Notes under the pieces: model-generated
Seen by the model: only the letters and a program-made list of their open reading frames with translations
Database searches by the model: none
Told to the model about the DNA's origin: nothing
Part shown: piece after piece, positions 34,153-43,882 of the stretch
Layout of the letters: the number at the start of each line of letters is the position of its first letter
How positions within the stretch are numbered: position 1 is the first letter of the stretch
Made by a program: the position numbers and the translations under genes
Assembly (NCBI GenBank): GCA_009841335.1
Contig: VXLY01000067.1
Location: 26,036 to 90,035 of the forward strand
DNA length: 64,000 bases
Direction of reading: 5' to 3'
DNA from: Rhodothermaceae bacterium
GTDB lineage: Bacteria > Bacteroidota > Rhodothermia > Rhodothermales > Bin80

Positions 34153-36546
34153 TTAGTAAGACAACTGGTAGCTTATAGCAGGGATTATTGGGAGTAGACT
34201 AAACTTCTTGAATATGAGGTCCCCCGTTGGATCTCGCTGGGCATAGATACTAAGGGCGTTCCTCCGGTTGTACGTGTTGTAGGTGCCGATCGATAATGTT
34301 CTTTTCAATCGTCTTCCTGTTCGTTTTATACGAATACTCAAATCCAGTCGGTGATAGGACGGCATGCGTGCACCGTTGCGCGAACTCTGCACACTATACA
34401 ATTGAAGCCAGCTCGCCCGTCCCCATGGAAATGCTACGAAAGTTTGGTCTTCTGCGTGAATGTGGCCGACAGGCAGCGTAACGGCCTGGCCGGTGCCATA
34501 GACCCAAGACGCACTTATATCAAACGAAGGCCGAAGTTTGTGACTGATAACCAAAGCGGCATCATGACGCCGATCATATCGGTAAGGAAACCACGCCCCA
34601 TCGTTGATTCGATCAAATTTTCGACGACTCGACGATAGCGTATAGCCTATCCAGCCGGTTGTGCGACCGGATTGCTTTTGAAGAAAAACCTCCCCCCCGT
34701 AGGCGACCCCGCGTCCAGTCTCTACTCGGTCCTCCCATGTTCCCAAGGTCGCGTTGAAAAAGTCGGCACCATCCTCGTACTCAATCAGATTTTGCAATTG
34801 TTTGTAGTATCCTTCGATGGAGATCTCAAATTTTCCACCGGAAATTGAATGAACGGCACCACCTGCAACCTGCATGGACTGTTGAGGCTTGATTCGAGCG
34901 GTCGCAGGTACCCACAAATCCGTGGGAAGGGACAAGCCGCTTGTAGTTGCCAGGAGATGAATGTACTGCTGCATGTACGCCAAGGATGCCTTAAAGCTGG
35001 TTCTCGAATCCAGGCGGAAAAGCGCACCAATGCGTGGTTCAACCGAGTAGTAGGTCTTTCCGTCAATCAGAAAGCTCGAAGTGTGTATCCCCGTATTGAG
35101 GCGTACTCGTGGAGCCAGGCGCCAATCATCTTCGATGTAGGCTTGGAACTCCCCAGCTCTTGAACGCCTGTCTGAGGTAACTAAGGAATAATCCAGCACA
35201 TCGTTTACCTGATGGATTTCCTCATATGCTCCTGTGAGAAAGCTGTGCAACTGTCCTCCGAGCCCAAAACGAAGGTTATGACGGGCATTGGGAATAAATT
35301 CCGCGTCAGCACGGGCATGCAGATCTCGAATACCGGATTCGTACGAAGCACTATACTGACGGGTCTCAACCTCGCCATCACTAACATAGTGGGAGGTATA
35401 CTGGTTTTCGTTGGTCGCAAGCAACGAGTAATTTGTGTAACCGACCAACACATTTGAGAAAAATCTCGCCCCAAATATATGGTTCCAGCGGAAGGTGCCC
35501 GTTAGATTACTCCAATTCAGTGCAGCTTCGTCCCTTTCATTTTCGCTGTAATTATAACGTTGATACAGGCGGTCATCTCCCAAATAGCCACTCAGATATA
35601 TTCGGTCTCTAGGGGTAATAATAACGTTGGTCTTTACATTGACGTCGTAGAAATAGTATCCGAAATCTTCATCTTCGTCACTAAGGAAGGGCCGCGCGAG
35701 TACATCAGCATAGGACCGGCGTCCGGCGACAAGAAAGGAAGCTTGATCCCGAACGATACATCCCTCAACGGTTAGGCGTGAAGCAAGAAGTCCGATGGCT
35801 CCTGCTCCCGCAAAGCGTTTCATATTTCCTTCCTTCATGGTCAGATCAATCACCGAGGAAAGCCGCCCACCGTAACGTGCGGGAAAACCTCCTTTGAGCA
35901 GTCGGACATCCTTTATTGCGTCCGGGTTAAAAGTGCTCAGGAATCCGAAAAGATGGCTAGGATTGTAGATCTGTGTCCCATCGAGCAAATAGAGATTCTG
36001 GTCTGGACCCCCCCCGCGCACATAGAGGCCAGTTGAACCTTCCACACCTGACTGAACACCCGGCAGGAGTTGGATGATGCGCAAGACATCCACCTCCCCA
36101 AGGAGCGCTGGAAGAACCTCAACGTTTTGCACAGGCAGAGAGATGCCGCTCATTTGAGTGGTTTGAAGTGCTGACTCGACGGTGGCAATAACCTCAATTT
36201 CGTCCAGAGCAAATGTTACGGGTACGAGCGAAATATCCAGACGGAGATCCTCCTCAGATGCGTACGTGAGCACTTGTGGCACGTACGCGACATGATTGAC
36301 GATCATCCGTACGCTATCCGGTTGGAGCGTCAGACTGTAGAAGCCGTATTGGTTTGTAGTTCCCCCCACATCCTGCGCAGCTAAGTACAATGTAGCGCCT
36401 ACAACCAACTCACCGGTTTCAGCATCGGTTACAATACCACTCACCGTGACATGGTTTTCCTGTGCAACAGCGAAGGGAGAATGTAGTACGGAGAGGTAAA
36501 CTGCAGCTGTAAACAGGAATGTTAGGCGTGGAACGAGCTGCGGCAT
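34153..36546 (-). CDS. TonB-dependent receptor paired with DUF4249
   Basis: 797 residues. Signal peptide ends FAVAQ (about 29), then a carboxypeptidase-regulatory-like domain (VSGIVTDAETGELVVGATLYLAAQDVGGTTNQYGFYSLTL), a plug (LPALLGEVDVLRIIQLLPGVQSGVEGSTGLYVRGGGPDQNLYLLDGTQIYNPSHLFGFLSTFNPDAI, GGFPARYGGRLSSVIDLTMKEG) and a barrel ending IPAISYQLSY. It is the outer-membrane importer of the minus-strand block. Its start is 11 bases below the sulfatase stop, and the DUF4249 signal begins about 170 bases after its stop. The substrate is unknown; a sulfated polymer fragment is suggested by the context. Confidence 0.92.
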   Translation of the reverse strand: MPQLVPRLTFLFTAAVYLSVLHSPFAVAQENHVTVSGIVTDAETGELVVGATLYLAAQDVGGTTNQYGFYSLTLQPDSVRMIVNHVAYVPQVLTYASEEDLRLDISLVPVTFALDEIEVIATVESALQTTQMSGISLPVQNVEVLPALLGEVDVLRIIQLLPGVQSGVEGSTGLYVRGGGPDQNLYLLDGTQIYNPSHLFGFLSTFNPDAIKDVRLLKGGFPARYGGRLSSVIDLTMKEGNMKRFAGAGAIGLLASRLTVEGCIVRDQASFLVAGRRSYADVLARPFLSDEDEDFGYYFYDVNVKTNVIITPRDRIYLSGYLGDDRLYQRYNYSENERDEAALNWSNLTGTFRWNHIFGARFFSNVLVGYTNYSLLATNENQYTSHYVSDGEVETRQYSASYESGIRDLHARADAEFIPNARHNLRFGLGGQLHSFLTGAYEEIHQVNDVLDYSLVTSDRRSRAGEFQAYIEDDWRLAPRVRLNTGIHTSSFLIDGKTYYSVEPRIGALFRLDSRTSFKASLAYMQQYIHLLATTSGLSLPTDLWVPATARIKPQQSMQVAGGAVHSISGGKFEISIEGYYKQLQNLIEYEDGADFFNATLGTWEDRVETGRGVAYGGEVFLQKQSGRTTGWIGYTLSSSRRKFDRINDGAWFPYRYDRRHDAALVISHKLRPSFDISASWVYGTGQAVTLPVGHIHAEDQTFVAFPWGRASWLQLYSVQSSRNGARMPSYHRLDLSIRIKRTGRRLKRTLSIGTYNTYNRRNALSIYAQRDPTGDLIFKKFSLLPIIPAISYQLSY

Positions 36547-36557
36547 ACAGTATCTGG

Positions 36558-38321
36558 CTATTCGCCGGAAGAGATGCGGAATGTGGCTTCGCTCACGGGG
36601 CTTTCCTGGTACCCGTACCTAATTGCTTTTGCACGAAGTGTAGTGGTCTGGTCAATCCTGAGTGGTGCAGAAAAAAGCAACCAATCTCCTTCCGTGCCGG
36701 TCTCGTCGACAATCGCGTAAGTAATTGAGGCTCCTTGTGTTCCGCTGTACATCGTTATGTCGACGGCGCCGTCAAAAACGCCCCCACTTTGGGTGTGATC
36801 CAGACCTCCAGTCTGGATTGCCGTGCGTGAAGTAGCTTGTGGCAGCATGATCGGGGCCCCTGTGACGGGCTGTTCTCCGTTCGGCCACATAGATTCAACC
36901 ATGTCCAATTCAGATCGGAATCCCCAGTCCCCACTCATCACGATCCAGCTGTCAAGGGCCTGTTGTAGGCGCGCGAGCTCGTCCTTGTAGGTCGGATTGT
37001 ACGCAAGATTACGAACCTCATATGGATCTTCAGCCGTGTCATAAAGCTCGTGAACCGGACGACGTGAGCGCATCCAAAGCGTTTGGGGGCCGGTTAGCGC
37101 GCCGTCTGCATGAAGTCTAAAGAGCTCTTGCATCGTGGGCATTGCGTTCGCGAAGGCCATCCAGAGCGCGTACGGTTTTTCCGTTCGGTAGTTGCGGATG
37201 TATTTGTATCGCGTATCCCGTACAGCTCTTACGAGATCGTACTGCTCATCAAAACGATCCCTTGCTGCGTAGACATATTCGTGTGGAGGTTTATTGCCGG
37301 CGAAGTCTCCCAGTATGGCCCGTCCCTGAATGTGAGCTGGCGGCTCAATCCCCGCCAGTGAGAGTACAGTGGGCGCGAGATCGAGAAAGCTCACAAGCTC
37401 TTGATTGACATCGGGCGTCTGGCCCGGTGTATGGATGATCATGGGAACATGCAGGCCGGAATCGTACAGCCACCGTTTATGGCGTGGTAATCCATCACCG
37501 TGATCGCTCCAGAAAAACACGATCGTATTATCCAGTAGACCGTCCTCCTCCAATTGGTCAAGAATCATACCTGCTTGAGCATCCATAACCGCGATATTGT
37601 CGTAATGCTGTGCAATATCGCGTCGCACGACGGGTGTGTCTGGATAATAGGGTGGTACGATAACTGCGTCAGGATCGGTTTCAAGCGGTGCAGGCGCAGG
37701 CACTGCAGCGAAGGCAGGCAGTCCCATGGCTTCCATGGCCGCTTCAGGGTCCGGCCAGATGCGGCTTTCGTGCGTTATCGTAAAATTAAACACCGAAAAA
37801 AAGGGTTGATCGGGATCCCGGCGGCCACGCCAATGGGCCTCAGAGCTGGATTCGTCCCAGGCTGTGGTTGGAGTTTCAAATTGGTAGTCCTCCTTCACAT
37901 TATTGGTCGTGTAGTAGCCGGCTGCACGCAGATATTCCGTAAAGGTCTTAACATAATGAGGAGGGACCACACTGTACGGTGTGGGCTCGGGTGCAAACGG
38001 AGCTCCCGAGAGAGTCCTCATATGATGTGCTCCAAGACTGACTTGATGCATGCCGGTGATAATGGCTGCGCGGCTGGGGGAGCAGACCCCCGCAGTGGTA
38101 AATACACGTGTGTAGCGTGTACCACGACTAGCCAGTGAGTCCAAGTTAGGGGTTCGCGCAACGGGATCCCCATAGGACCCGAGTCTCGGTCCCATATCTT
38201 CGGCTGAAATCCAGACAATATTCGGGCGTTCCAGCGTAGCCGGTTCTTCAACCGCGCTTTCCGGTGCGGCACACGCGCACAACAGAATGGGAAGAAGCCC
38301 AATACGTATATATGATCTCAT
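36558..38321 (-). CDS. Sulfatase (SGSH/heparan N-sulfatase-like), lipoprotein
   Basis: 587 residues; lipoprotein signal ends LLCAC (Cys17). The sulfatase core carries CSPSR at 80-84, where Cys80 would be converted to formylglycine, followed by AAIITG. The N-terminal metal motif reads SAEDMGPRLGSYG, so the first Asp of the usual pair is Glu, as is common in SGSH-like members. Other ligands are in FFWSDHGDGLPRHKRWLYDSGLHVPMI. The last 90 residues (IMLPQATSRTAIQTGG ... ATFRISSGE) look like a chitobiase C-terminal-type beta domain. Start ATG overlaps the upstream stop (ATGA at 38318-38321). Confidence 0.93.
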   Translation of the reverse strand: MRSYIRIGLLPILLCACAAPESAVEEPATLERPNIVWISAEDMGPRLGSYGDPVARTPNLDSLASRGTRYTRVFTTAGVCSPSRAAIITGMHQVSLGAHHMRTLSGAPFAPEPTPYSVVPPHYVKTFTEYLRAAGYYTTNNVKEDYQFETPTTAWDESSSEAHWRGRRDPDQPFFSVFNFTITHESRIWPDPEAAMEAMGLPAFAAVPAPAPLETDPDAVIVPPYYPDTPVVRRDIAQHYDNIAVMDAQAGMILDQLEEDGLLDNTIVFFWSDHGDGLPRHKRWLYDSGLHVPMIIHTPGQTPDVNQELVSFLDLAPTVLSLAGIEPPAHIQGRAILGDFAGNKPPHEYVYAARDRFDEQYDLVRAVRDTRYKYIRNYRTEKPYALWMAFANAMPTMQELFRLHADGALTGPQTLWMRSRRPVHELYDTAEDPYEVRNLAYNPTYKDELARLQQALDSWIVMSGDWGFRSELDMVESMWPNGEQPVTGAPIMLPQATSRTAIQTGGLDHTQSGGVFDGAVDITMYSGTQGASITYAIVDETGTEGDWLLFSAPLRIDQTTTLRAKAIRYGYQESPVSEATFRISSGE

Positions 38322-39829
38322 GCGTCAGTACTGTCAGGTTCGACCGGGCTCAAGCTGAGACCGGTATTTATGTATAGTTCGGGCGCGGCAGACTGCAAAC
38401 GCTCTGTCCCTGCCTCGGTGGTATTGGTTTGCCAAAGGTAGAGGGACTGCAGCTCGGGTAATTCCTCGAGATGAACCAGTCCAGAATCGGACACTGCTGT
38501 GCCATAAAGATTTAGATACTCCAAGTATTCCAAGTTGCTCAGATGCGCCAATCCCTCATCGGTAACCGAGGTCTGCTGTAGATGCAGGCGCGTTACATGC
38601 GGCAGATCTGCGATCACCTCTACCAGATCGTTTCCAGCCTGGGAGCGTCCAAGATCAAGCCACGCGATATTGGGGGCGAGCCGCAATAGCGCTTCACGCA
38701 ATTCACTCGTACCTGTGCACGCTTCCAGGTCCATGCAGCGTACCTGCAGGTACGGCTCATTTTCAGCCAAGGGTGTGACGGATAATCCCAGGTTAGCGAG
38801 TGCAACGATATCCATGGAATCCGGCGGAGCGGTATCCAGCGCGAAGATTCCGGTCCGGATTTCGTCCAGCCCCATGCCATCCACAATAGTTTGGACAACG
38901 GGTGACCACTCAGCGTCCGGGAGGAGCTCCTCAAAAGAGGCGCCCGCGTCAATCCACCATCGCAGCAGCTCGGCTTCCGCCACGGACAGCTGTGGGCTCT
39001 CAATGGGCGGCATATGGTCGTCCGAATTGAGCGGTAGCCACACGCGGTGGATAAGCTCACTCTCATGCGCGCGACCAGCGACAATGGGTGGGCCGTCATC
39101 TCCGCCCTCGCTGATAAATTCGGGAGTATCCAAACGCAGTCCACCCCGTTGGGCGTTAGCACCGTGACACGATACACATCTGGATTCAAGGATGGGTGCA
39201 ATCAGCGCAGTATACGTAGAGGTTTCCGCGGGATTCTCCAACAGGAGACGTCCGATATCGGCTTTTTTGGGTAGTCCTGCAATCTGGCGCAAGCCATCCG
39301 GCATATAGCGGGATAAATGATCTGGGCCATGTGTCAACACGCCCCCAAAATGTCCGGTAAGTGCAACCCCGAATAGCAGGAGCCCTAACGATATACCGTA
39401 CATACGGGGTTCCCAGTGTTTAAGCCAGCGTTCTGAGAGGCCTGGCCAGGCTTTGTACAGGTAAGCCAGCGAAGCAAACAGGACGACCAGTATCCCCATG
39501 CGCTTATGCCAGGCTAGCTGGCTAGCGGAATAGCCACCGCCCTGGGCCAGGTATAGACCGAAAATAACGGCCACGATAGAACTCCAGACACCGATATACA
39601 GGAGTGCCAGAATTCCTATATCATACCGTCCTCGCCAGGCTGGCCTCAATGAGAGACACTCAAGCAGGATAGCCACCACCAGGATCCCAATCGGCAGATG
39701 TACAATGACGGGGTGAAATCGTCCCAGAAACAGGCTGAAGTCACTTGGTCGCCCAGAGCCCGGTACGGCTACCAACATTACTACCAGCAGGGCGAGGCCT
39801 GCACACATCCAGAACACGGACTGCTTCAT
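38318..39829 (-). CDS. DUF2231 membrane protein fused to cytochrome c domain and LRRs
   Basis: 503 residues in three parts. Residues 1-165 hold about five membrane segments in a DUF2231-type arrangement (FSLFLGRFHPVIVHLPIGILVVAILLE, a conserved histidine-rich helix). Residues 200-300 form a planctomycete-type cytochrome c domain with one haem site, CVSCH at 218-222, and MPP (methionine ligand) in SDDHMPPIESPQLS. The C-terminal part (about 340-490) has leucine-rich repeats (HLQQTSVTDEGLAHLSNLEYLEYLNLYGTAVSDSGLVHL). It would sit in the inner membrane and could pass electrons between the exported PSD1 haem proteins and the membrane. The fusion is unusual in its three-part form. Confidence 0.88.
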   Translation of the reverse strand: MKQSVFWMCAGLALLVVMLVAVPGSGRPSDFSLFLGRFHPVIVHLPIGILVVAILLECLSLRPAWRGRYDIGILALLYIGVWSSIVAVIFGLYLAQGGGYSASQLAWHKRMGILVVLFASLAYLYKAWPGLSERWLKHWEPRMYGISLGLLLFGVALTGHFGGVLTHGPDHLSRYMPDGLRQIAGLPKKADIGRLLLENPAETSTYTALIAPILESRCVSCHGANAQRGGLRLDTPEFISEGGDDGPPIVAGRAHESELIHRVWLPLNSDDHMPPIESPQLSVAEAELLRWWIDAGASFEELLPDAEWSPVVQTIVDGMGLDEIRTGIFALDTAPPDSMDIVALANLGLSVTPLAENEPYLQVRCMDLEACTGTSELREALLRLAPNIAWLDLGRSQAGNDLVEVIADLPHVTRLHLQQTSVTDEGLAHLSNLEYLEYLNLYGTAVSDSGLVHLEELPELQSLYLWQTNTTEAGTERLQSAAPELYINTGLSLSPVEPDSTDA

Positions 39830-39870
39830 AGTGCCAACAAGAAAATAGGTTTAGTTTTAGTTGAGAAGTA

Positions 39871-41334
39871 CTAGGCCAGGACCTGGTGCACAACATGTCC
39901 GTGCACATCGGTCAAGCGAAAGTCTCGGCCTTGGAAGGGGTAAGTTAATCGCTCGTGATCAAATCCAAGAAGATGCAGGATCGTAGCTTGCAGGTCGTGG
40001 ACATGTACCTGACCACTCACAGTGCTGTATCCGATTTCGTCTGTTTCACCATGCGTGATGCCGCCCTTAACGCCGCCACCAGCCATCCACATCGTATAAG
40101 CGTCGCTGTGATGATCCCGCCCGACAAAGGGGTTGTCTGTTCCGGAGCGGTTTTCCAGCATCGGTGTTCGCCCAAATTCTCCGCCCCAGATCACCAGGGT
40201 TTCTTCGAGCAGGCCGCGTTGTTCCAAGTCTTCTAGGAGTGCAGTTACCGGACGATCAGTTTCGCGGCAGCGCTCCAGGAAACCCACATTCAGGGCTTCA
40301 CTTTCGCCTGCACCGTGTGAGTCCCAACCCCAGTGAAATAACTGAACGAAGCGAACCCCCCGTTCCACCAGCCTTCGTGCGAGAAGACAGTTATTACTGA
40401 ATGCCGTTTCGCCGGGTGCGGTGCCGTACAACTCATGTATGTAGGCAGGTTCACGGCTGATGTCCATGGCTTCCGGCACGGAGGTTTGCATGCGGAAAGC
40501 CATTTCATACTGTGCAATGCGTGTGAGAATCTCGGGATCACCTACCTCCTCGTACTGTTGCTGATTGATCGTATTGATGGCATCAATGGATTTACGCCGC
40601 AGGTCACGCGGTATGCCCTCCGGGTCGCCCAAAAACAAGACCGGATCCCCTTTGGTTCTGCACTGCACTCCTTGGTATACTGTGGGCAGAAAGCCACTTC
40701 CATACACACTGGCGCCCGCGTCCGGCGCAGCTCCACCGGAAAGCAGAACGACAAATGCAGGCAGGTTCGCATTCTCGGTACCAAGCCCATAGGTTACCCA
40801 GGATCCCATACTCGGTCGGCCAAGGCGGGCGTAGCCCGAATGGACTAACAGTTGTGCTGGAGCGTGGTTGAATTCATCAGTGCGCATAGCCTTGAGGAAG
40901 GCGATCTTATCCGCGACGCGCCCCAAGTGCGGGAGGTGGTCCGAGATCCAGGCGCCCGACTCTCCGTGTTGACGAAAGTTGGCTTGGGGTCCCAGCATTT
41001 TTGGTATGCCCCGGATAAATGCGAAGCGCTTGCCCTCCAAAAGCGATTCGGGACAGTCCTGGCCATGCAGTCGCGCGAGTGTGGGTTTGTAGTCAAACAA
41101 CTCCAATGGAGAGGGGCCGCCGGCCATATGCAAAAAGATCACACGTTTGGCACGCGGAGCAAAATGTGGCTTACGCGGTGCCAATGGATCGGGAGAGCCA
41201 GTCGGATCAGTCGCTCCGGCGGCACCAAGTGAGGCAAACGCCATCGCCCCGAGTCCGGCACCCGCGGACTTCAGGAAGTGACGACGCGTTACGTGCCCCA
41301 GGTATGCGTGTTGGGTTTCTTTAGCAAGACTCAT
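39871..41334 (-). CDS. DUF1501 protein, Tat-exported (copy 4)
   Basis: 487 residues. Twin-arginine signal THVTRRHFLKSAGAGLGAMAFA (Arg17-Arg18). The DUF1501 core belongs to the alkaline phosphatase/sulfatase fold group: VIFLHMAGGPSPLELFDYKPTL, VIWGGEFGRTPML, GRDHHSDAYTMWMAGGGVKGGITHGETDEIGY and [39 protein letters not shown]. The enzymatic activity of the family is not established. It follows PSD1 copy 4 after 79 bases and precedes the DUF2231-cytochrome gene by 41 bases. Confidence 0.92.
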   Translation of the reverse strand: MSLAKETQHAYLGHVTRRHFLKSAGAGLGAMAFASLGAAGATDPTGSPDPLAPRKPHFAPRAKRVIFLHMAGGPSPLELFDYKPTLARLHGQDCPESLLEGKRFAFIRGIPKMLGPQANFRQHGESGAWISDHLPHLGRVADKIAFLKAMRTDEFNHAPAQLLVHSGYARLGRPSMGSWVTYGLGTENANLPAFVVLLSGGAAPDAGASVYGSGFLPTVYQGVQCRTKGDPVLFLGDPEGIPRDLRRKSIDAINTINQQQYEEVGDPEILTRIAQYEMAFRMQTSVPEAMDISREPAYIHELYGTAPGETAFSNNCLLARRLVERGVRFVQLFHWGWDSHGAGESEALNVGFLERCRETDRPVTALLEDLEQRGLLEETLVIWGGEFGRTPMLENRSGTDNPFVGRDHHSDAYTMWMAGGGVKGGITHGETDEIGYSTVSGQVHVHDLQATILHLLGFDHERLTYPFQGRDFRLTDVHGHVVHQVLA

Positions 41335-41413
41335 GATAAATTGGAGATCGTCCAGTCTTAATCATAGCATATTGAATTTAGGGAGAATGCTGCAGTCATG
41401 GAGGAGCACAAGA

Positions 41414-43882
41414 TCACGCTTTCATTATGAACTGATCAAGGTTAAGGATTGCATTGGCGACAACGATCAGCGCTGCCAACTCAGCAGATCTCTGGTCTCC
41501 GGTTAATGTAATTGCATCGCTCTCGCGTTCAGTGTAATAGGCTATGGCATCATGATATAGGGGTTCGAGTGTGTTGAGCGTTTCCTGGTCCGGTGCCACT
41601 CCCATGGCGTATATATATCCCGCTTCAAGGGGGGGGTCGGAATTTAGCATACGCTGGGCTAACGCTTGCGCTGCCTCAAAAAACACGGGATCATTCAGCG
41701 AGACCAATGCCTGAAGGGGCGTGTTGGTTCTTATCCTTCGAGATACACAAAACTCGCGGCTGGGACTGTCAAATGTCGTCATAGACGGGTATGGTACGGT
41801 GCGCCGCCAGTACGTATAAATCCCGCGCCTGTACCGATCATCCCCTTGGCTGGTTTGCCATCGGCGGGCGTCGTAAGGGTTATTCCAGAGCCCTTCCGGT
41901 TGAGGAGGCATTACACTCGGACCATACATTGAGGGGCTTAGCAGCCCGCTCACGTAGAGTGCCTGATCCCGGATCTGTTCTGCGCTCAGACGGAAGCGGG
42001 CACCCCGTGCCAGCAGCCGGTTTCGGGGATCTTTGACTTCCAGTTCATTGGTCACGTGTGAGGACTGCCTGTACGTCGAAGAAGACACTATAGAACGCAG
42101 CAATGACTTGACGCTCCAGGAGTGATCTTCCATAAAGCTGACCGCCAAGTAATCCAGTAAGTCTGGATGTGAGCGTTCAAGCCCCTGAGTACCAAAATCT
42201 TCCAGTGATTCGATGAGTCCAATCCCATAGAGTTGTTCCCAAAATCGATTTACCGTTACCCGTGCGGTGAGCGGATTGTCTCCGCTGACCAGCCACTGTG
42301 CCATTCCCAGACGATTACGAGGAGCATCCTCCGGCATTGGAGGTAATGCATCGGGCGTATCGGGTTCAACCTGTTCGCCTTTCAGCAGAAAGCTGCCCCG
42401 TTCGAACACATGTGTGCGTCGCTGGAAGGGGAGTTCCTGCATGATGGGGGTATGGACCGCGTTTAATGCTCGCAACGCCCGCTCTTTTTCCGCTTTTTCA
42501 GAACGCAGCCGCTCAAGTTCAGGATCGTCACTGACACTGGCGTAAATGTGGTCCAATGTCCATCGCTGACCATCTCCTCGCTGCTCTTCTGGGGTCGCCA
42601 CAACCCGCTTGACCTCATTTTGAAGCATAAGTCGGACGCGGCCAATGATTTCGGGTTGGTCCAGCGTCGTCTCCCATTCACGCCGCTCTTCAGCCAGTGC
42701 ATTGGAGCGCACGCGGGCAATGATGTCCTCTTCAAGTTGGGCAATGTTCTCCAGGAGTTTGTTTCCCTGTTCGGCTACCTCTTCCTCAAACAAGGGGAGG
42801 GTTGGATATTCGGTGTCCAGATCCCGGTCGGCGCTGCTGTTGAAGAAGGCAAAGAACTCGTAATACTCCTCGTGTGTGAATGGGTCATACGGGTGGCCAT
42901 GGCACTGAACACATGCGAACGAGGTCCCCTGCCAGACTTCCCAGGTCGTGTTCACGCGATCAATGACCGCCGCTACGCGAAATTCTTCATCGTCTGTTCC
43001 CCCTTCGGTGTTGGTCATAGTGTTGCGGTTGAAGGCGGTCGCGATGCGCTGGCTTTCGGTCGCGTTCGGCAAAAGATCCCCTGCTAACTGTTCAATCGTG
43101 AATTGATCGAATGGCAGATCATCATTGAAGGCCTGAATGACCCAATCCCGATAACGCCAAATGGTCCGGCCTATATCTTTTTCATATCCCTTGGAGTCAG
43201 CGTATCTTGCGAGGTCCAGCCACATAGCCGCCCAGCGCTCACCGTATGCCGGGGAGGCCAGTAGCGAATCTACATAGGTCTCGTACGATCCACCGTCAAC
43301 ACAGACCCGTCTCACGTCTTCCGGTTTTGGGGGCAGGCCAATCAGGTCCAGTGTGACTCTCCGGACAAGCACGGGGCATTCCGCTTCGGGAGAAGGTGAC
43401 AACTCTTCTTTGTCCAGCCGGGAAAGTACAAAGTAATCCAGCGGCTCACGCGGCCACGCGGGATCAGATACGTCCGGTAAGGACGGTCGCTCGGGGGTGA
43501 CGTAAGCCCAGTGATCCTCCCATTGGGCCCCTTCTTCAATCCAGGTGTGCAGAATTTCAATTTGCTCAGGTGTGAGCGGGTCATCATCCTGAGGCATCCG
43601 ATGCTTCGGATCTGCAAGCGAAACGCGTCGCAGCAGTTCGCTTTCGTCGGGCTTAAGGGGGACGATTGCACGTTCGCCCGATTCTGCTGCGGCAAGTGCT
43701 TCATGTCGGAAGAGCAGGCTTAGATCTGCCTGGCGGCGGATGCCTCCATGACAATTCACGCATCGCTCATTCAGTATAGGGCGAACCTGCTCATTAAAGC
43801 TGATCTCTGGAGCACGACCGCAGCCATTGAACACAGAAACAGCAACCGTGACCACGATGTACCCGGCAATGAGATGCTTCAT
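41414..43882 (-). CDS. PSD1/DUF1549-DUF1553 haem protein (copy 4, no LamG insert)
   Basis: 822 residues. A signal resembling a lipoprotein one ends VFNGC (Cys21). An N-terminal planctomycete cytochrome domain carries CVNCH at 41-45 and a later MPQ; then DUF1549 (PLDYFVLSRLDKEELSPSPEAE ... RRVTLDLIGLPP ... SPAYGERWAAMWLDLARYADSKGYE) with a second haem motif CVQCH near 320, a coiled-coil-rich linker, and DUF1553 (NPLTARVTVNRFWEQLYGIGLIESLEDFGTQG ... RRTVPYPSMTTFDSPSREFCVSRR). It is shorter than the other three because the LamG domain is absent. Start ATG overlaps the stop of the upstream DUF1501 gene (ATGA, 43879-43882). Confidence 0.92.
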   Translation of the reverse strand: MKHLIAGYIVVTVAVSVFNGCGRAPEISFNEQVRPILNERCVNCHGGIRRQADLSLLFRHEALAAAESGERAIVPLKPDESELLRRVSLADPKHRMPQDDDPLTPEQIEILHTWIEEGAQWEDHWAYVTPERPSLPDVSDPAWPREPLDYFVLSRLDKEELSPSPEAECPVLVRRVTLDLIGLPPKPEDVRRVCVDGGSYETYVDSLLASPAYGERWAAMWLDLARYADSKGYEKDIGRTIWRYRDWVIQAFNDDLPFDQFTIEQLAGDLLPNATESQRIATAFNRNTMTNTEGGTDDEEFRVAAVIDRVNTTWEVWQGTSFACVQCHGHPYDPFTHEEYYEFFAFFNSSADRDLDTEYPTLPLFEEEVAEQGNKLLENIAQLEEDIIARVRSNALAEERREWETTLDQPEIIGRVRLMLQNEVKRVVATPEEQRGDGQRWTLDHIYASVSDDPELERLRSEKAEKERALRALNAVHTPIMQELPFQRRTHVFERGSFLLKGEQVEPDTPDALPPMPEDAPRNRLGMAQWLVSGDNPLTARVTVNRFWEQLYGIGLIESLEDFGTQGLERSHPDLLDYLAVSFMEDHSWSVKSLLRSIVSSSTYRQSSHVTNELEVKDPRNRLLARGARFRLSAEQIRDQALYVSGLLSPSMYGPSVMPPQPEGLWNNPYDARRWQTSQGDDRYRRGIYTYWRRTVPYPSMTTFDSPSREFCVSRRIRTNTPLQALVSLNDPVFFEAAQALAQRMLNSDPPLEAGYIYAMGVAPDQETLNTLEPLYHDAIAYYTERESDAITLTGDQRSAELAALIVVANAILNLDQFIMKA

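Noticed and set aside
38535..39167. 210-codon plus-strand frame opposite the DUF2231-cytochrome gene
   Set aside because: Ser/Arg-rich shadow of a well supported gene.
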